Assembly (NCBI GenBank): GCA_033398695.1
Contig: JAWKAU010000221.1
Coordinates: forward strand, 124,001 to 188,000
Direction of reading: 5' to 3'
Length of the DNA: 64,000 nt
Source: Orobanche coerulescens
Lineage: Eukaryota > Streptophyta > Magnoliopsida > Lamiales > Orobanchaceae
In this document: positions 49,131 through 63,300 of the stretch, piece after piece
Layout: the number at the start of each line of letters is the position of its first letter
How positions within the stretch are numbered: position 1 is the stretch's first letter
Made by a program: the position numbers and the translations under genes
The notes under the pieces: model-generated
What the model was told of the DNA's origin: nothing
The model's input: the letters and a program-made list of their open reading frames with translations, nothing else
Databases searched by the model: none

Positions 49131-50380
49131 TTCATGATTTGTCCCTATGGGTTTATAAAATTTGACACGCTTTTATTTGGGGTTGTTCGGACCCGAATCG
49201 GAGCTGATGCGATGAGAACTCGGTTTTCAGAAAATTCTCATAGTGGTTAGTACACGGAAAATGGGAGAAAATTGAGTCGGTCCAGTTTCTTCATTTTTTT
49301 CCACAATTTGTCCCTATGGGTTTATAAAATTTGACACGGTTTGATTTGGGGTTGTTCGGACCCGAATCGGAGCTGATACGATGAGAACTCGATTTTCGGA
49401 AAATTCTCATAGGGGTTAGCACACCGAAAATGGGAGAAAATTGAGTCGGGCCGTTTTCTTGATATTTTTTCATGATTTGTCCCTATGTGTTTATAAAATT
49501 TGACACGCTTTTATTTGGAGTTGTTCGGATTCGAATCGGAGCTGATGCGATGAGAACTCGATTTTCAGAAAATTCTCATAGTGGTTAGTACACGGAAAAT
49601 GGGAGAAAATCGAGTCGGACTGTTTTCTTCATTTTTCCACAATTTGTCCCTATGGGTTTATAAAATTTGACACGCTTTTATTTGGGGTTGTTCGGACCCG
49701 AATCGGATCTGATACGATGAGAACTCGATTTTCGGAAAATTCTCATAGGGGCTAGTACACCGAAAATGGGAGAAAATTGAGTCACGCCGTTTTCTTGATA
49801 TTTTTTCATGATTTGTCCCTATGGGTTTATAAAATTTGACACGCTTTTATTTGGAGTTGTTCAGATTCGAATCGGAGCTGATGCGATGAGAACTCGGTTT
49901 TCGGAAAATTCTCATAGTGGTTAGTACACGGAAAATGGGAGAAAATCGAGTCGGACTATTTTCTTCATTTTTCCACAATTTGTCCCTATGAGTTTATAAA
50001 ATTTGACACGCTTTTATTTGGGGTTGTTCGGACCCGAATCGGAGCTGATGCGATGAGAACTCGGTTTTCAGAAAATTCTCATAGTGGTTAGTACACGGAA
50101 AATGGGAGAAAATTGAGTCGGTCCAGTTTCTTCATTTTTCCACAATTTGTCCCTATGGGTTTATAAAATTTGACACGCTTTTATTTGGGGTTGTTCGGAC
50201 CCGAATCGGAGCTGATACGATGAGAACTCGATTTTCGAAAAATTCTCATAGGGGTTAGCACACCGAAAATGGGAGAAAATTGAGTTGGGCCGTTTTCTTG
50301 ATATTTTTTCATGATTTGTCCCTATGGGTTTATAAAATTTGACACGCTTTTATTTTGGGTTGTTCAGATTCGAATCGGAG

Positions 50381-52360
50381 CTTATGCGATGAGAACTCGT
50401 TTTTCAGAAAATTCTTATAGTGGTTAGTACACGGAAAATGGGAGAAAATCGAGTCGGACTATTTTCTTCATTTTTCCACAATTTGTCCCTATGGGTTTAT
50501 AAAATTTGACACGCTTTTATTTGGGGTTGTTCGGACCCGAATCGGAGCTGATGCGATGAGAACTCGGTTTTCAGAAAATTCTCATAGTGGTTAATACACG
50601 GAAAATGGGAGAAAATTGAGTCGGTCCAGTTTCTTTATTTTCCACAATTTGTCCATATGGGTTTATAAAATTTGACACGCTTTTATTTGGGGTTGTTCGG
50701 ACCCGAATCGGAGCTGATACAATGAGAACTCGATTTTCGGAAAATTCTCATAGGGACTAGTACACCGAAAATGGGAGAAAATTGAGTCGGGCCATTTTCT
50801 TGATATTTTTTCATAATTTGTCCCTATGGGTTTGTAAAATTTGACACGCTTTTATTTGGGGTTTTTCGGATCCGAATCGGAGCTGATGCGATGAGAACTC
50901 GATTTTCTGAAAATTCTCATAGGGGTTAGTACACGGAAAATGGGAGAAAATCGAGTCGGACCGTTTTCTTCATTTTTCCATAATTTGTCTCTATGGGTTT
51001 ATAAAATTTGACACGCTTTTATTTGGGGTTGTTCGGACCCGAATCGGAGCTGATACGATGAGAACTCGATTTTCGGAAAATTCTCATAGAGGCTAGTACA
51101 CCGAAAATGGGAGAAAATTGAGTCGGGCCGTTTTCTTGATATTTTTTCATTATTTGTCCCTATGGGTTTATAAAATTTGACACGCTTTTATTTGGGGTTG
51201 TTCAGATTCGAATCGGAGCTGATGCGATGAGAACTCAGTTTTCAGAAAATTCTCATAGTGGTTAGTACACGGAAAATGGGAGAAAATCGAGTCGGACTAT
51301 TTTCTTCATTTTTCCACAATTTGTCCCTATGGGTTTATAAAATTTGACACTCTTTTATTTTGGGTTGTTCGGACCCGAATCGGAGCTGATACGATGAGAA
51401 CTCGATTTTCGGAAAATTCTCATAGGGGTTAGCACACCGAAAATGGGAGAAAATTGAGTCGGGCCGTTTTCTTGATATTTTTTCATGATTTGTCCCTATG
51501 TGTTTATAAAATTTGACACGCTTTTATTTGGGGTTGTTCGGATTCGAATCGGAGCTAATGCGATGAGAACTCGATTTTCAGAAAATTCTCATAGTGGTTA
51601 GTACACGGAAAATGGGAGAAAATCGAGTCGGACTGTTTTCTTCATTTTTCCACAATTTGTCCCTATGGGTTTATAAAATTTGACACGCTTTTATTTGGGG
51701 TTGTTCGGACCCGAATCGGATCTGATACGATGAGAACTCGAATTTCGCAAAATTCTCATAGTGGCTAGTACACCGAAAATGGGAGAAAATTGAGTCGGGC
51801 CGTTTTCTTGATATTTTTTCATGATTTGTCCCTGTGGTTTATAAAATTTGACACGCTTTTATTAAGGGTTGTTCGGATTCGAATCGGAGCTGATGCGATG
51901 AGAACTCGGTTTTCAGAAAATTCTCATAGTGGTTAGTACACGGAAAATGGGAGAAAATCGAGTCGGACTATTTTCTTCATTTTTCCACAATTTGTCCCTA
52001 TGGGTTTATAAAATTTGACACGCTTTTATTTGGGGTTGTTCGGACCCGAATCGGAGCTGATGCGATGAGAACTCGGTTTTCAGAAAATTCTCATAGTGGT
52101 TAGTACACGGAAAATGGGAGAAAATTGAGTCGGTCCAGTTTCTTCATTTTTTCCACAATTTGTCCCTATGGGTTTATAAAATTTGACACGCTTTGATTTG
52201 GGGTTGTTCGGACCCGAATCGGGCGATACGATGAGAACTCGATTTTCGGAAAATTCTCATAGGGGTTAGCACCGAAAATGGGAGAAAATTGAGTCGGGCC
52301 ATTTTCTTGATATTTTTCATGATTTGTCCCTATGTGTTTATAAAATTTCACACGCTTTTA
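50381..52360. repeat. 12-monomer (1.98 kb) higher-order block, copy 1
   Basis: Ordered private markers: GGAGCTTATGCG, TTAATACACGG, GTCCATATGGG, ATACAATGAG, GGGTTTGTAAAATTTG, TTGTCTCTATGG, CATAGAGGCTAG, TTCATTATTTG, TTTGACACTC, GAATTTCGCAAAATTC, CCTGTGGTTTATAAAA, TTATTAAGGG, TTTCACACGC and TTTGTGGTTG. The same order recurs twice more, so this is a true higher-order repeat. Confidence 0.85.
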
Positions 52361-53705
52361 TTTGTGGTTGTTCGGATTCGAATCGGAGGTGATGCGATGA
52401 GAACTCGATTTTCGAAAATTCTCATAGTGGTTAGTACGGAAAATGGGAGAAAATCGAGTCGACTGCTTTCTTCATTTTTCCACAATTTGTCCCTATGGGT
52501 TTATAAAATTTGACACGCTTTTATTTGGGGTTGTTCGGACCCGAATCGGATCTGATACGATGAGAACTCGATTTTCGGAAAATTCTCATAGGGGCTAGTA
52601 CACCGAAAATGGGAGAAAATTGAGTCGGGCCGTTTTCTTGATATTTTTTCATGATTTGTCCCTATGGGTTTATAAAATTTGACACGCTTTTATTTGGGGT
52701 TGTTCGGATTCGAATCGGAGCCGATGCGATGAGAACTCGTTTTGAAAATTCTCATAGTGGTTAGTACACGGAAAATGGGAGAAAATCGAGTCGGACTATT
52801 TTATTCATTTTTCCACAATTTGTCCCTATGAGTTTATAAAATTTGACACGCTTTTATTTGGGGTTGTTCGGACCCGAATCGGAGCTGATGCGATGAGAAC
52901 TCGGTTTTCAGAAAATTCTCATAGTGGTTAGTACACGGAAAATGGGAGAAAATCGAGTCGGACTATTTTCTTCATTTTTCCACAATTTGTCCCTATGGGT
53001 TTATAAAATTTGACACGCTTTTATTTGGGGTTGTTCGGACCCGAATCGGATCTGATACGATGAGAACTCGATTTTCGGAAAATTCTCATAGGGGCTAGTA
53101 CACCGAAAATGGGAGAAAATTGAGTCGGGCCGTTTTCTTGATATTTTTTCATGATTTGTCCCTATGGGTTTATAAAATTTGACACGCTTTTATTTGGGGT
53201 TGTTCAGATTCGAATCGGAGCTGATGCGATGAGAACTCAGTTTTCAGAAAATTCTCATAGTGGTTAGTACACGGAAAATGGGAGAAAATCGAGTCGGACT
53301 ATTTTCTTCATTTTTCCACAATTTGTCCCTATGAGTTTATAAAATTTGACACGCTTTTATTTGGGGTTGTTCGGACCCGAATCGGGTGATGCGATGAGAA
53401 CTCGGTTTTGAAAATTCTCATAGTGGTTAGTACGGAAAATGGGAGAAAATTGAGTCGGTCCAGTTTCTTCATTTTTCCACAATTTGTCCCTATGGGTTTA
53501 TAAAATTTGACACGCTTTTATTTGGGGTTGTTCGGACCCGAATCGGGTACGATGAGAACTCGATTTTGAAAAATTCTCATAGGGGTTAGCACACGAAAAT
53601 GGGAGAAAATTGAGTTGGGCCGTTTTCTTGATATTTTTCATGATTTGTCCCTATGGGTTTATAAAATTTGACACGCTTTTATTTTGGGTTGTTCGATTCG
53701 AATCG

Positions 53706-55675
53706 GAGCTTATGCGATGAGAACTCGTTTTGAGAAAATTCTTATAGTGGTTAGTACACGGAAAATGGGAGAAAATCGAGGACTATTTTCTTCATTTTTC
53801 CACAATTTGTCCCTATGGGTTTATAAAATTTGACACGCTTTTATTTGGGGTTGTTCGGACCCGAATCGGAGCCGATGCGATGAGAACTCGGTTTTGAAAA
53901 TTCTCATAGTGGTTAATACGGAAAATGGGAGAAAATTGAGTCGGTCAGTTTCTTTATTTTCCACAATTTGTCCATATGGGTTTATAAAATTTGACACGCT
54001 TTTATTTGGGGTTGTTCGGACCCGAATCGGGTGATACAATGAGAACTCGATTTTCGGAAAATTCTCATAGGGACTAGTACACCGAAAATGGGAGAAAATT
54101 GAGTCGGGCCATTTTCTTGATATTTTTCATAATTTGTCCCTATGGGTTTGTAAAATTTGACACGCTTTTATTTGGGGTTTTCGGATCGAATCGGAGGTGA
54201 TGCGATGAGAACTTCGGTTTGAGAAAATTCTCATAGGGGTTAGTACGGAAAATGGGAGAAAATCGAGTCGGACCGTTTTCTTCATTTTTCCATAATTTGT
54301 CTCTATGGGTTTATAAAATTTGACACGCTTTTATTTGGGGTTGTTCGACCCGAATCGGAGCCGATACGATGAGAACTCGATTTTCGGAAAATTCTCATAG
54401 AGGCTAGTACACCGAAAATGGGAGAAAATTGAGTCGGGCCGTTTTCTTGATATTTTTTCATTATTTGTCCCTATGGGTTTATAAAATTTGACACGCTTTT
54501 ATTTGGGGTTGTTGATTCGAATCGGAGCTGATGCGATGAGAACTCAGTTTTCAGAAAATTCTCATAGTGGTTAGTACACGGAAAATGGGAGAAAATCGAG
54601 TCGGACTATTTTCTTCATTTTTCCACAATTTGTCCCTATGGGTTTATAAAATTTGACACTCTTTTATTTTGGGTTGTTCGGACCCGAATCGGAGCTGATA
54701 CGATGAGAACTCGATTTTCGGAAAATTCTCATAGGGGTTAGCACACCGAAAATGGGAGAAAATTGAGTCGGGCCGTTTTCTTGATATTTTTTCATGATTT
54801 GTCCCTATGTGTTTATAAAATTTGACACGCTTTTATTTGGGGTTGTTCGGATTCGAATCGGAGCTAATGCGATGAGAACTCGATTTTCAGAAAATTCTCA
54901 TAGTGGTTAGTACACGGAAAATGGGAGAAAATCGAGTCGGACTGTTTTCTTCATTTTTCCACAATTTGTCCCTATGGGTTTATAAAATTTGACACGCTTT
55001 TATTTGGGGTTGTTCGGACCCGAATCGGATCTGATACGATGAGAACTCGAATTTCGCAAAATTCTCATAGTGGCTAGTACACCGAAAATGGGAGAAAATT
55101 GAGTCGGGCCGTTTTCTTGATATTTTTTCATGATTTGTCCCTGTGGTTTATAAAATTTGACACGCTTTTATTAAGGGTTGTTCGGATTCGAATCGGAGCT
55201 GATGCGATGAGAACTCGGTTTTCAGAAAATTCTCATAGTGGTTAGTACACGGAAAATGGGAGAAAATCGAGTCGGACTATTTTCTTCATTTTTCCACAAT
55301 TTGTCCCTATGGGTTTATAAAATTTGACACGCTTTTATTTGGGGTTGTTCGGACCCGAATCGGAGCTGATGCGATGAGAACTCGGTTTTCAGAAAATTCT
55401 CATAGTGGTTAGTACACGGAAAATGGGAGAAAATTGAGTCGGTCCAGTTTCTTCATTTTTTCCACAATTTGTCCCTATGGGTTTATAAAATTTGACACGC
55501 TTTTATTTGGGGTTGTTCGGACCTGAATCGGGTGATACGATGAGAACTCGATTTTCGGAAAATTCTCATAGGGGTTAGCACACCGAAAATGGGAGAAAAT
55601 TGAGTCGGGCCATTTTCTTGATATTTTTTCATGATTTGTCCCTATGTGTTTATAAAATTTCACACGCTTTTATTT
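53706..55675. repeat. 12-monomer higher-order block, copy 2
   Basis: Same marker order as 50381-52360, starting 3.3 kb further on. The first 800 bp carries many small deletions (GTACGGAAAATG, GAATCGGGTGATG, GGGGTTTTCGGATCG), whereas the second half is clean. Confidence 0.85.
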
Positions 55676-58371
55676 GTGGTTGTTCGGATTCGAATCGGAG
55701 CTGATGCGATGAGAACTCGATTTTCAGAAAATTCTCATAGTGGTTAGTACACGGAAAATGGGAGAAAATCGAGTCGGACTATTTTCTTCATTTTTCCACA
55801 ATTTGTCCCTATGAGTTTATAAAATTTGACACGCTTTTATTTGGGGTTGTTCGGACCCGAATCGGAGCCGATACGATGAGAACTCGATTTTCGGAAAATT
55901 CTCATAGGGGCTAGTACACCGAAAATGGGAGAAAATCGAGTCGGGCCATTTTCTTGATATTTTTTCATGATTTGTCCCTATGGGTTTATAAAATTTGACA
56001 CGCTTTTATTTGGGGTTGTTCGGTTCGAATCGGAGCTGATGCGATGAGAACTCAGTTTTCAGAAAATTCTCATAGTGGTTAGTACACGGAAAATGGGAGA
56101 AAATCGAGTCGGACTATTTTATTCATTTTTCCACAATTTGTCCCTATGAGTTTATAAAATTTGACACGCTTTTATTTGGGGTTGTTCGGACCCGAATCGG
56201 AGCTGATGCGATGAGAACTCGGTTTTCAGAAAATTCTCATAGTGGTTAGTACACGGAAAATGGGAGAAAATCGAGTCGGACTGTTTTCTTCATTTTTCCA
56301 CAATTTGTCCCTATGGGTTTATAAAATTTGACACGCTTTTATTTGGGGTTGTTCGGACCCGAATCGGATCTGATACGATGAGAACTCGATTTTCGGAAAA
56401 TTCTCATAGGGGCTAGGACACCGAAAATGGGAGAAAATTGAGTCGGGCCGTTTTCTTGATATTTTTTCATGATTTGTCCCTATGGGTTTATAAAATTTGA
56501 CACGCTTTTATTTGGGGTTGTTCAGATTCGAATCGGAGCTGATGCGATGAGAACTCAGTTTTCAGAAAATTCTCATAGTGGTTAGTACACGGAAAATGGG
56601 AGAAAATCGAGTCGGACTATTTTCTTCATTTTTCCACAATTTGTCCCTATGAGTTTATAAAATTTGACACGCTTTTATTTGGGGTTGTTCGGACCCGAAT
56701 CGGAGCTGATGCGATGAGAACTCGGTTTTCAGAAAATTCTCATAGTGGTTAGTACACGGAAAATGGGAGAAAATCGAGTCGGACTGTTTTCTTCATTTTT
56801 CCACAATTTGTCCCTATGGGTTTATAAAATTTGACACGCTTTTATTTGGGGTTGTTCGGAGCTGATACGATGAGAACTCGATTTTCGGAAAATTCTCATA
56901 GGGGCTAGTACACCGAAAATGGGAGAAAATTGAGTCGGGCCGTTTTCTTGATATTTTTTCATGATTTGTCCCTATGGGTTTATAAAATTTGACACGCTTT
57001 TATTTGGGGTTGTTCGGACCCGAATCGGAGCTGATACGCTGAGAACTCGATTTTCGAAAAATTCTCATAGGGGTTAGCACACCGAAAATGGGAGAACATT
57101 GAGTTGGGCCGTTTTCTTGATATTTTTTCATGATTTGTCCCTATGGGTTTATAAAATTTGACACGCTTTTATTTGGGGTTGTTCGGACCCGAATCGGAGC
57201 TGATGCGATGAGAACTCGGTTTTCAGAAAATTCTCATAGTGGTTAGTACACGGAAAATGGGAGAAAATTGAGTCGGTCCAGCTTTCTTCATTTTTTCCAC
57301 AATTTGTCCCTATGGGTTTATAAAATTTGACACGCTTTGATTTGGGGTTGTTCGGACCCGAATCGGAGCTGATACGATGAGAACTCGATTTTCGGAAAAT
57401 TCTCATAGGGGTTAGCACACCGAAAATGGGAGAAAATTGAGTCGGGCCGTTTTCTTGATATTTTTTCATGATTTGTCCCTATGTGTTTATAAAATTTGAC
57501 ACGCTTTTATTTGGAGTTGTTCGGATTCGAATCGGAGCTGATGCGATGAGAACTCGATTTTCAGAAAATTCTCATAGTGGTTAGTACACGGAAAATGGGA
57601 GAAAATCGAGTCGGACTGTTTTCTTCATTTTTCCACAATTTGTCCCTATGGGTTTATAAAATTTGACACGCTTTTATTTGGGGTTGTTCGGACCCGAATC
57701 GGATCTGATACGATGAGAACTCGATTTTCGGAAAATTCTCATAGGGGCTAGTACACCGAAAATGGGAGAAAATTGAGTCAGGTCGTTTTCTTGATATTTT
57801 TTCATGATTTGTCCCTATGGGTTTATAAAATTTGACACGCTTTTATTTGGGGTTGTTCAGATTCGAATCGGAGCTGATGCGATGAGAACTCAGTTTTCAG
57901 AAAATTCTCATAGTGGTTAGTACACGGAAAATGGGAGAAAATCGAGTCGGACTATTTTCTTCATTTTTCCACAATTTGTCCCTATGAGTTTATAAAATTT
58001 GACACGCTTTTATTTGGGGTTGTTCGGACCCGAATCGGAGCTGATGCGATGAGAACTCGGTTTTCAGAAAATTCTCATAGTGGTTAGTACACGGAAAATG
58101 GGAGAAAATTGAGTCGGTCCAGTTTCTTCATTTTTCCACAATTTGTCCCTATGGGTTTATAAAATTTGACACGCTTTTATTTGGGGTTGTTCGGACCCGA
58201 ATCGGAGCTGATACGATGAGAACTCGATTTTCGAAAAATTCTCATAGGGGTTAGCACACCGAAAATGGGAGAAAATTGAGTTGGGCCGTTTTCTTGATAT
58301 TTTTTCATGATTTGTCCCTATGGGTTTATAAAATTTGACACGCTTTTATTTTGGGTTGTTGATTCGAATCG

Positions 58372-60350
58372 GAGCTTATGCGATGAGAACTCGTTTTTCA
58401 GAAAATTCTTATAGTGGTTAGTACACGGAAAATGGGAGAAAATCGAGTCGGACTATTTTCTTCATTTTTCCACAATTTGTCCCTATGGGTTTATAAAATT
58501 TGACACGCTTTTATTTGGGGTTGTTCGGACCCGACTCGGAGCTGATGCGATGAGAACTCGGTTTTCAGAAAATTCTCATAGTGGTTAATACACGGAAAAT
58601 GGGAGAAAATTGAGTCGGTCCAGTTTCTTTATTTTCCACAATTTGTCCATATGGGTTTATAAAATTTGACACGCTTTTATTTGGGGTTGTTCGGACCCGA
58701 ATCGGAGCTGATACAATGAGAACTCGATTTTCGGAAAATTCTCATAGGGACTAGTACACCGAAAATGGGAGAAAATTGAGTCGGGCCATTTTCTTGATAT
58801 TTTTTCATAATTTGTCCCTATGGGTTTGTAAAATTTGACACGGTTTTAGTTGGGGTTTTCGGATCCGAATCGGGTGATGCGATGAGAACTCGGTTTTGAA
58901 AATTCTCATAGGGGTTAGTACGGAAAATGGGAGAAAATCGAGTCGGACCGTTTTCTTCATTTTTCCATAATTTGTCTCTATGGGTTTATAAAATTTGACA
59001 CGCTTTTATTTGGGGTTGTTCGGACCGAATCGGAGTGATACGATGAGAACTCGATTTTGGAAAATTCTCATAGAGGCTAGTACACCGAAAATGGGAGAAA
59101 ATTGAGTCGGGCCGTTTTCTTGATATTTTTCATTATTTGTCCCTATGGGTTTATAAAATTTGACACGCTTTTATTTGGGGTTGTTGATTCGAATCGGAGC
59201 TGATGCGATGAGAACTCAGTTTTCAGAAAATTCTCATAGTGGTTAGTACACGGAAAATGGGAGAAAATCGAGTCGGACTATTTTCTTCATTTTTCCACAA
59301 TTTGTCCCTATGGGTTTATAAAATTTGACACTCTTTTATTTTGGGTTGTTCGGACCCGAATCGGAGCTGATACGATGAGAACTCGATTTTCGGAAAATTC
59401 TCATAGGGGTTAGCACACCGAAAATGGGAGAAAATTGAGTCGGGCCGTTTTCTTGATATTTTTTCATGATTTGTCCCTATGTGTTTATAAAATTTGACAC
59501 GCTTTTATTTGGGGTTGTTCGGATTCGAATCGGAGCTAATGCGATGAGAACTCGATTTTCAGAAAATTCTCATAGTGGTTAGTACACGGAAAATGGTAGA
59601 AAATCGAGTCGGACTGTTTTCTTCATTTTTCCACAATTTGTCCCTATGGGTTTATAAAATTTGACACGCTTTTATTTGGGGTTGTTCGGACCCGAATCGG
59701 ATCTGATACGATGAGAACTCGAATTTCGCAAAATTCTCATAGTGGCTAGTACACCGAAAATGGGAGAAAATTGAGTCGGGCCGTTTTCTTGATATTTTTT
59801 CATGATTTGTCCCTGTGGTTTATAAAATTTGACACGCTTTTATTAAGGGTTGTTCGGATTCGAATCGGAGCTGATGCGATGAGAACTCGGTTTTCAGAAA
59901 ATTCTCATAGTGGTTAGTACACGGAAAATGGGAGAAAATCGAGTCGGACTATTTTCTTCATTTTTCCACAATTTGTCCCTATGGGTTTATAAAATTTGAC
60001 ACGCTTTTATTTGGGGTTGTTCGGACCCGAATCGGAGCTGATGCGATGAGAACTCGGTTTTCAGAAAATTCTCATAGTGGTTAGTACACGGAAAATGGGA
60101 GAAAATTGAGTCGGTCCAGTTTCTTCATTTTTTCCACAATTTGTCCCTATGGGTTTATAAAATTTGACACGCTTTGATTTGGGGTTGTTCGGACCCGAAT
60201 CGGAGCTGATACGATGAGAACTCGATTTTCGGAAAATTCTCATAGGGGTTAGCACACCGAAAATGGGAGAAAATTGAGTCGGGCCATTTTCTTGATATTT
60301 TTTCATGATTTGTCCCTATGTGTTTATAAAATTTCACACGCTTTTATTTG
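58372..60350. repeat. 12-monomer higher-order block, copy 3
   Basis: Same marker order as the two blocks before it, 4.66 kb after copy 2. A partial further copy of the second half, with GAATTTCGCAAAATTC, TTATTAAGGG, TTTCACACGC and TTTGTGGTTG, lies at about 62050-62850. Confidence 0.85.
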
Positions 60351-63300
60351 TGGTTGTTCGGATTCGAATCGGAGCTGATGCGATGAGAACTCGATTTTCA
60401 GAAAATTCTCATAGTGGTTAGTACACGGAAAATGGGAGAAAATCGAGTCGGACTGTTTTCTTCATTTTTCCACAATTTGTCCCTATGGGTTTATAAAATT
60501 TGACACGCTTTTATTTGGGGTTGTTCGGACCCGAATCGGATCTGATACGATGAGAACTCGATTTTCGGAAAATTCTCATAGGGGCTAGTACACCGAAAAT
60601 GGGAGAAAATTGAGTCAGGTCGTTTTCTTGATATTTTTTCATGATTTGTCCCTATGGGTTTATAAAATTTGACACGCTTTTATTTGGGGTTGTTCGATTC
60701 GAATCGGAGCCGATGCGATGAGAACTCGGTTTTAAAATTCTCATAGTGGTTAGTACGGAAAATGGGAGAAAATCGAGTCGGACTATTTTATTCATTTTTC
60801 CACAATTTGTCCCTATGAGTTTATAAAATTTGACACGCTTTTATTTGGGGTTGTTCGGACCCGAATCGGAGCTGATGCGATGAGAACTCGGTTTTCAGAA
60901 AATTCTCATAGTGGTTAGTACACGGAAAATGGGAGAAAATCGAGTCGGACTGTTTTCTTCATTTTTCCACAATTTGTCCCTATGGGTTTATAAAATTTGA
61001 CACGCTTTTATTTGGGGTTGTTCGGACCCGAATCGGATCTGATACGATGAGAACTCGATTTTCGGAAAATTCTCATAGGGGCTAGTACACCGAAAATGGG
61101 AGAAAATTGAGTCGGGCCGTTTTCTTGATATTTTTTCATGATTTGTCCCTATGGGTTTATAAAATTTGACACGCTTTTATTTGGGGTTGTTCAGATTCGA
61201 ATCGGAGCTGATGCGATGAGAACTCAGTTTTCAGAAAATTCTCATAGTGGTTAGTACACGGAAAATGGGAGAAAATCGAGTCGGACTATTTTCTTCATTT
61301 TTCCACAATTTGTCCCTATGAGTTTATAAAATTTGACACGCTTTTATTTGGGGTTGTTCGGACCCGAATCGGAGCTGATGCGATGAGAACTCGGTTTTCA
61401 GAAAATTCTCATAGTGGTTAGTACACGGAAAATGGGAGAAAATCGAGTCGGACTGTTTTCTTCATTTTTCCACAATTTGTCCCTATGGGTTTATAAAATT
61501 TGACACGCTTTTATTTGGGGTTGTTCGGACCCGAATCGGATCTGATACGATGAGAACTCGATTTTCGGAAAATTCTCATAGGGGCTAGTACACGGAAAAT
61601 GGGAGAAAATTGAGTCGGGCCGTTTTCTTGATATTTTTTCATGATTTGTCCCTATGGGTTTATAAAATTTGACACGCTTTTATTTGGGGTTGTTCAGATT
61701 CGAATCGGAGCTGATGCGATGAGAACTCAGTTTTCAGAAAATTCTCATAGTGGTTAGTACACGGAAAATGGGAGAAAATCGAGTCGGACTATTTCCTTCA
61801 TTTTTCCACAATTTGTCCATATGGGTTTATAAAATTTGACACGCTTTTATTTGGGGTTGTTCAGACCCGAATCGGAGCTGATACGATGAGAACTCGATTT
61901 TCGGAAAATTCTCATAGGGGTTAGCACACCGAAAATGGGAGAAAATTGAGTCGGGCCGTTTTCTTGATATTTTTTCATGATTTGTCCCTATGTGTTTATA
62001 AAATTTGACACGCTTTTATTTGGGGTTGTTCGGATTCGAATCGGAGCTAATGCGATGAGAACTCGATTTTCAGAAAATTCTCATAGTGGTTAGTACACGG
62101 AAAATGGGAGAAAATCGAGTCGGATTTATTTTCTTCATTTTCCACAATTTGTCCCTATGGGTTTATAAAATTTGACACGCTTTTATTTGGGGTTGTTCGG
62201 ACCCGAATCGGATCGATACGATGAGAACTCGAATTTCGCAAAATTCTCATAGTGGCTAGTACAGAAAATGGGAGAAAATTGAGTCGGGCCGTTTTCTTGA
62301 TATTTTTCATGATTTGTCCCTGTGGTTTATAAAATTTGACACGCTTTTATTAAGGGTTGTTCGGATTCGAATCGGAGCCGATGCGATGAGAACTCGGTTT
62401 TGAAAATTCTCATAGTGGTTAGTACACGGAAAATGGGAGAAAATCGAGTCGGACTATTTTCTTCATTTTTCCACAATTTGTCCCTATGGGTTTATAAAAT
62501 TTGACACGCTTTTATTTGGGGTTGTTCGGACACGAATCGGAGCGGATGAGATGAGTACTCGGTTTTCAGAAAATTCTCATAGTGGTTAGTACACGGAAAA
62601 TGGGAGAAAATTGAGTCGGTCCAGTTTCTTCATTTTTTTTCCACAATTTGTCCCTATGGGTTTATAAAATTTGACACGCTTTGATTTGGGGTTGTTCGGA
62701 CCCGAATCGGAGTGATACGATGAGAACTCGATTTTGGAAAATTCTCATAGGGGTTAGCACACGAAAATGGGAGAAAATTGAGTCGGGCCATTTTCTTGAT
62801 ATTTTTCATGATTTGTCCCTATGTGTTTATAAAATTTCACACGCTTTTATTTGTGGTTGTTCGGATTCGAATCGGAGTGATGCGATGAGAACTCGATTTT
62901 GAGAAAATTCTCATAGTGGTTAGTACGGAAAATGGGAGAAAATCGAGTCGGACTATTTTCTTCATTTTCCACAATTTGTCCCTATGGGTTTATAAAATTT
63001 GACACGCTTTTTTTTGGGGTTGTTCGGACCCGAATCGGAGCTGATACGATGAGAACTCGATTTTCGGAAAATTCTCATAGGGGCTTGTACACCGAAAATG
63101 TGAGAATATTGAGTCGGGCCGTTTTCTTGATATTTTTCATGATTTGTCCCTATGGGTTTATAAAATTTGACACGCTTTTATTTGGGGTTGTTGATTCGAA
63201 TCGGAGTGATGCGATGAGAACTCGGTTTTGGAAAATTCTCATAGTGGTTAGTACACGGAAAATGGGAGAAAATCGAGTCGGACTATTTTATTCATTTTTC

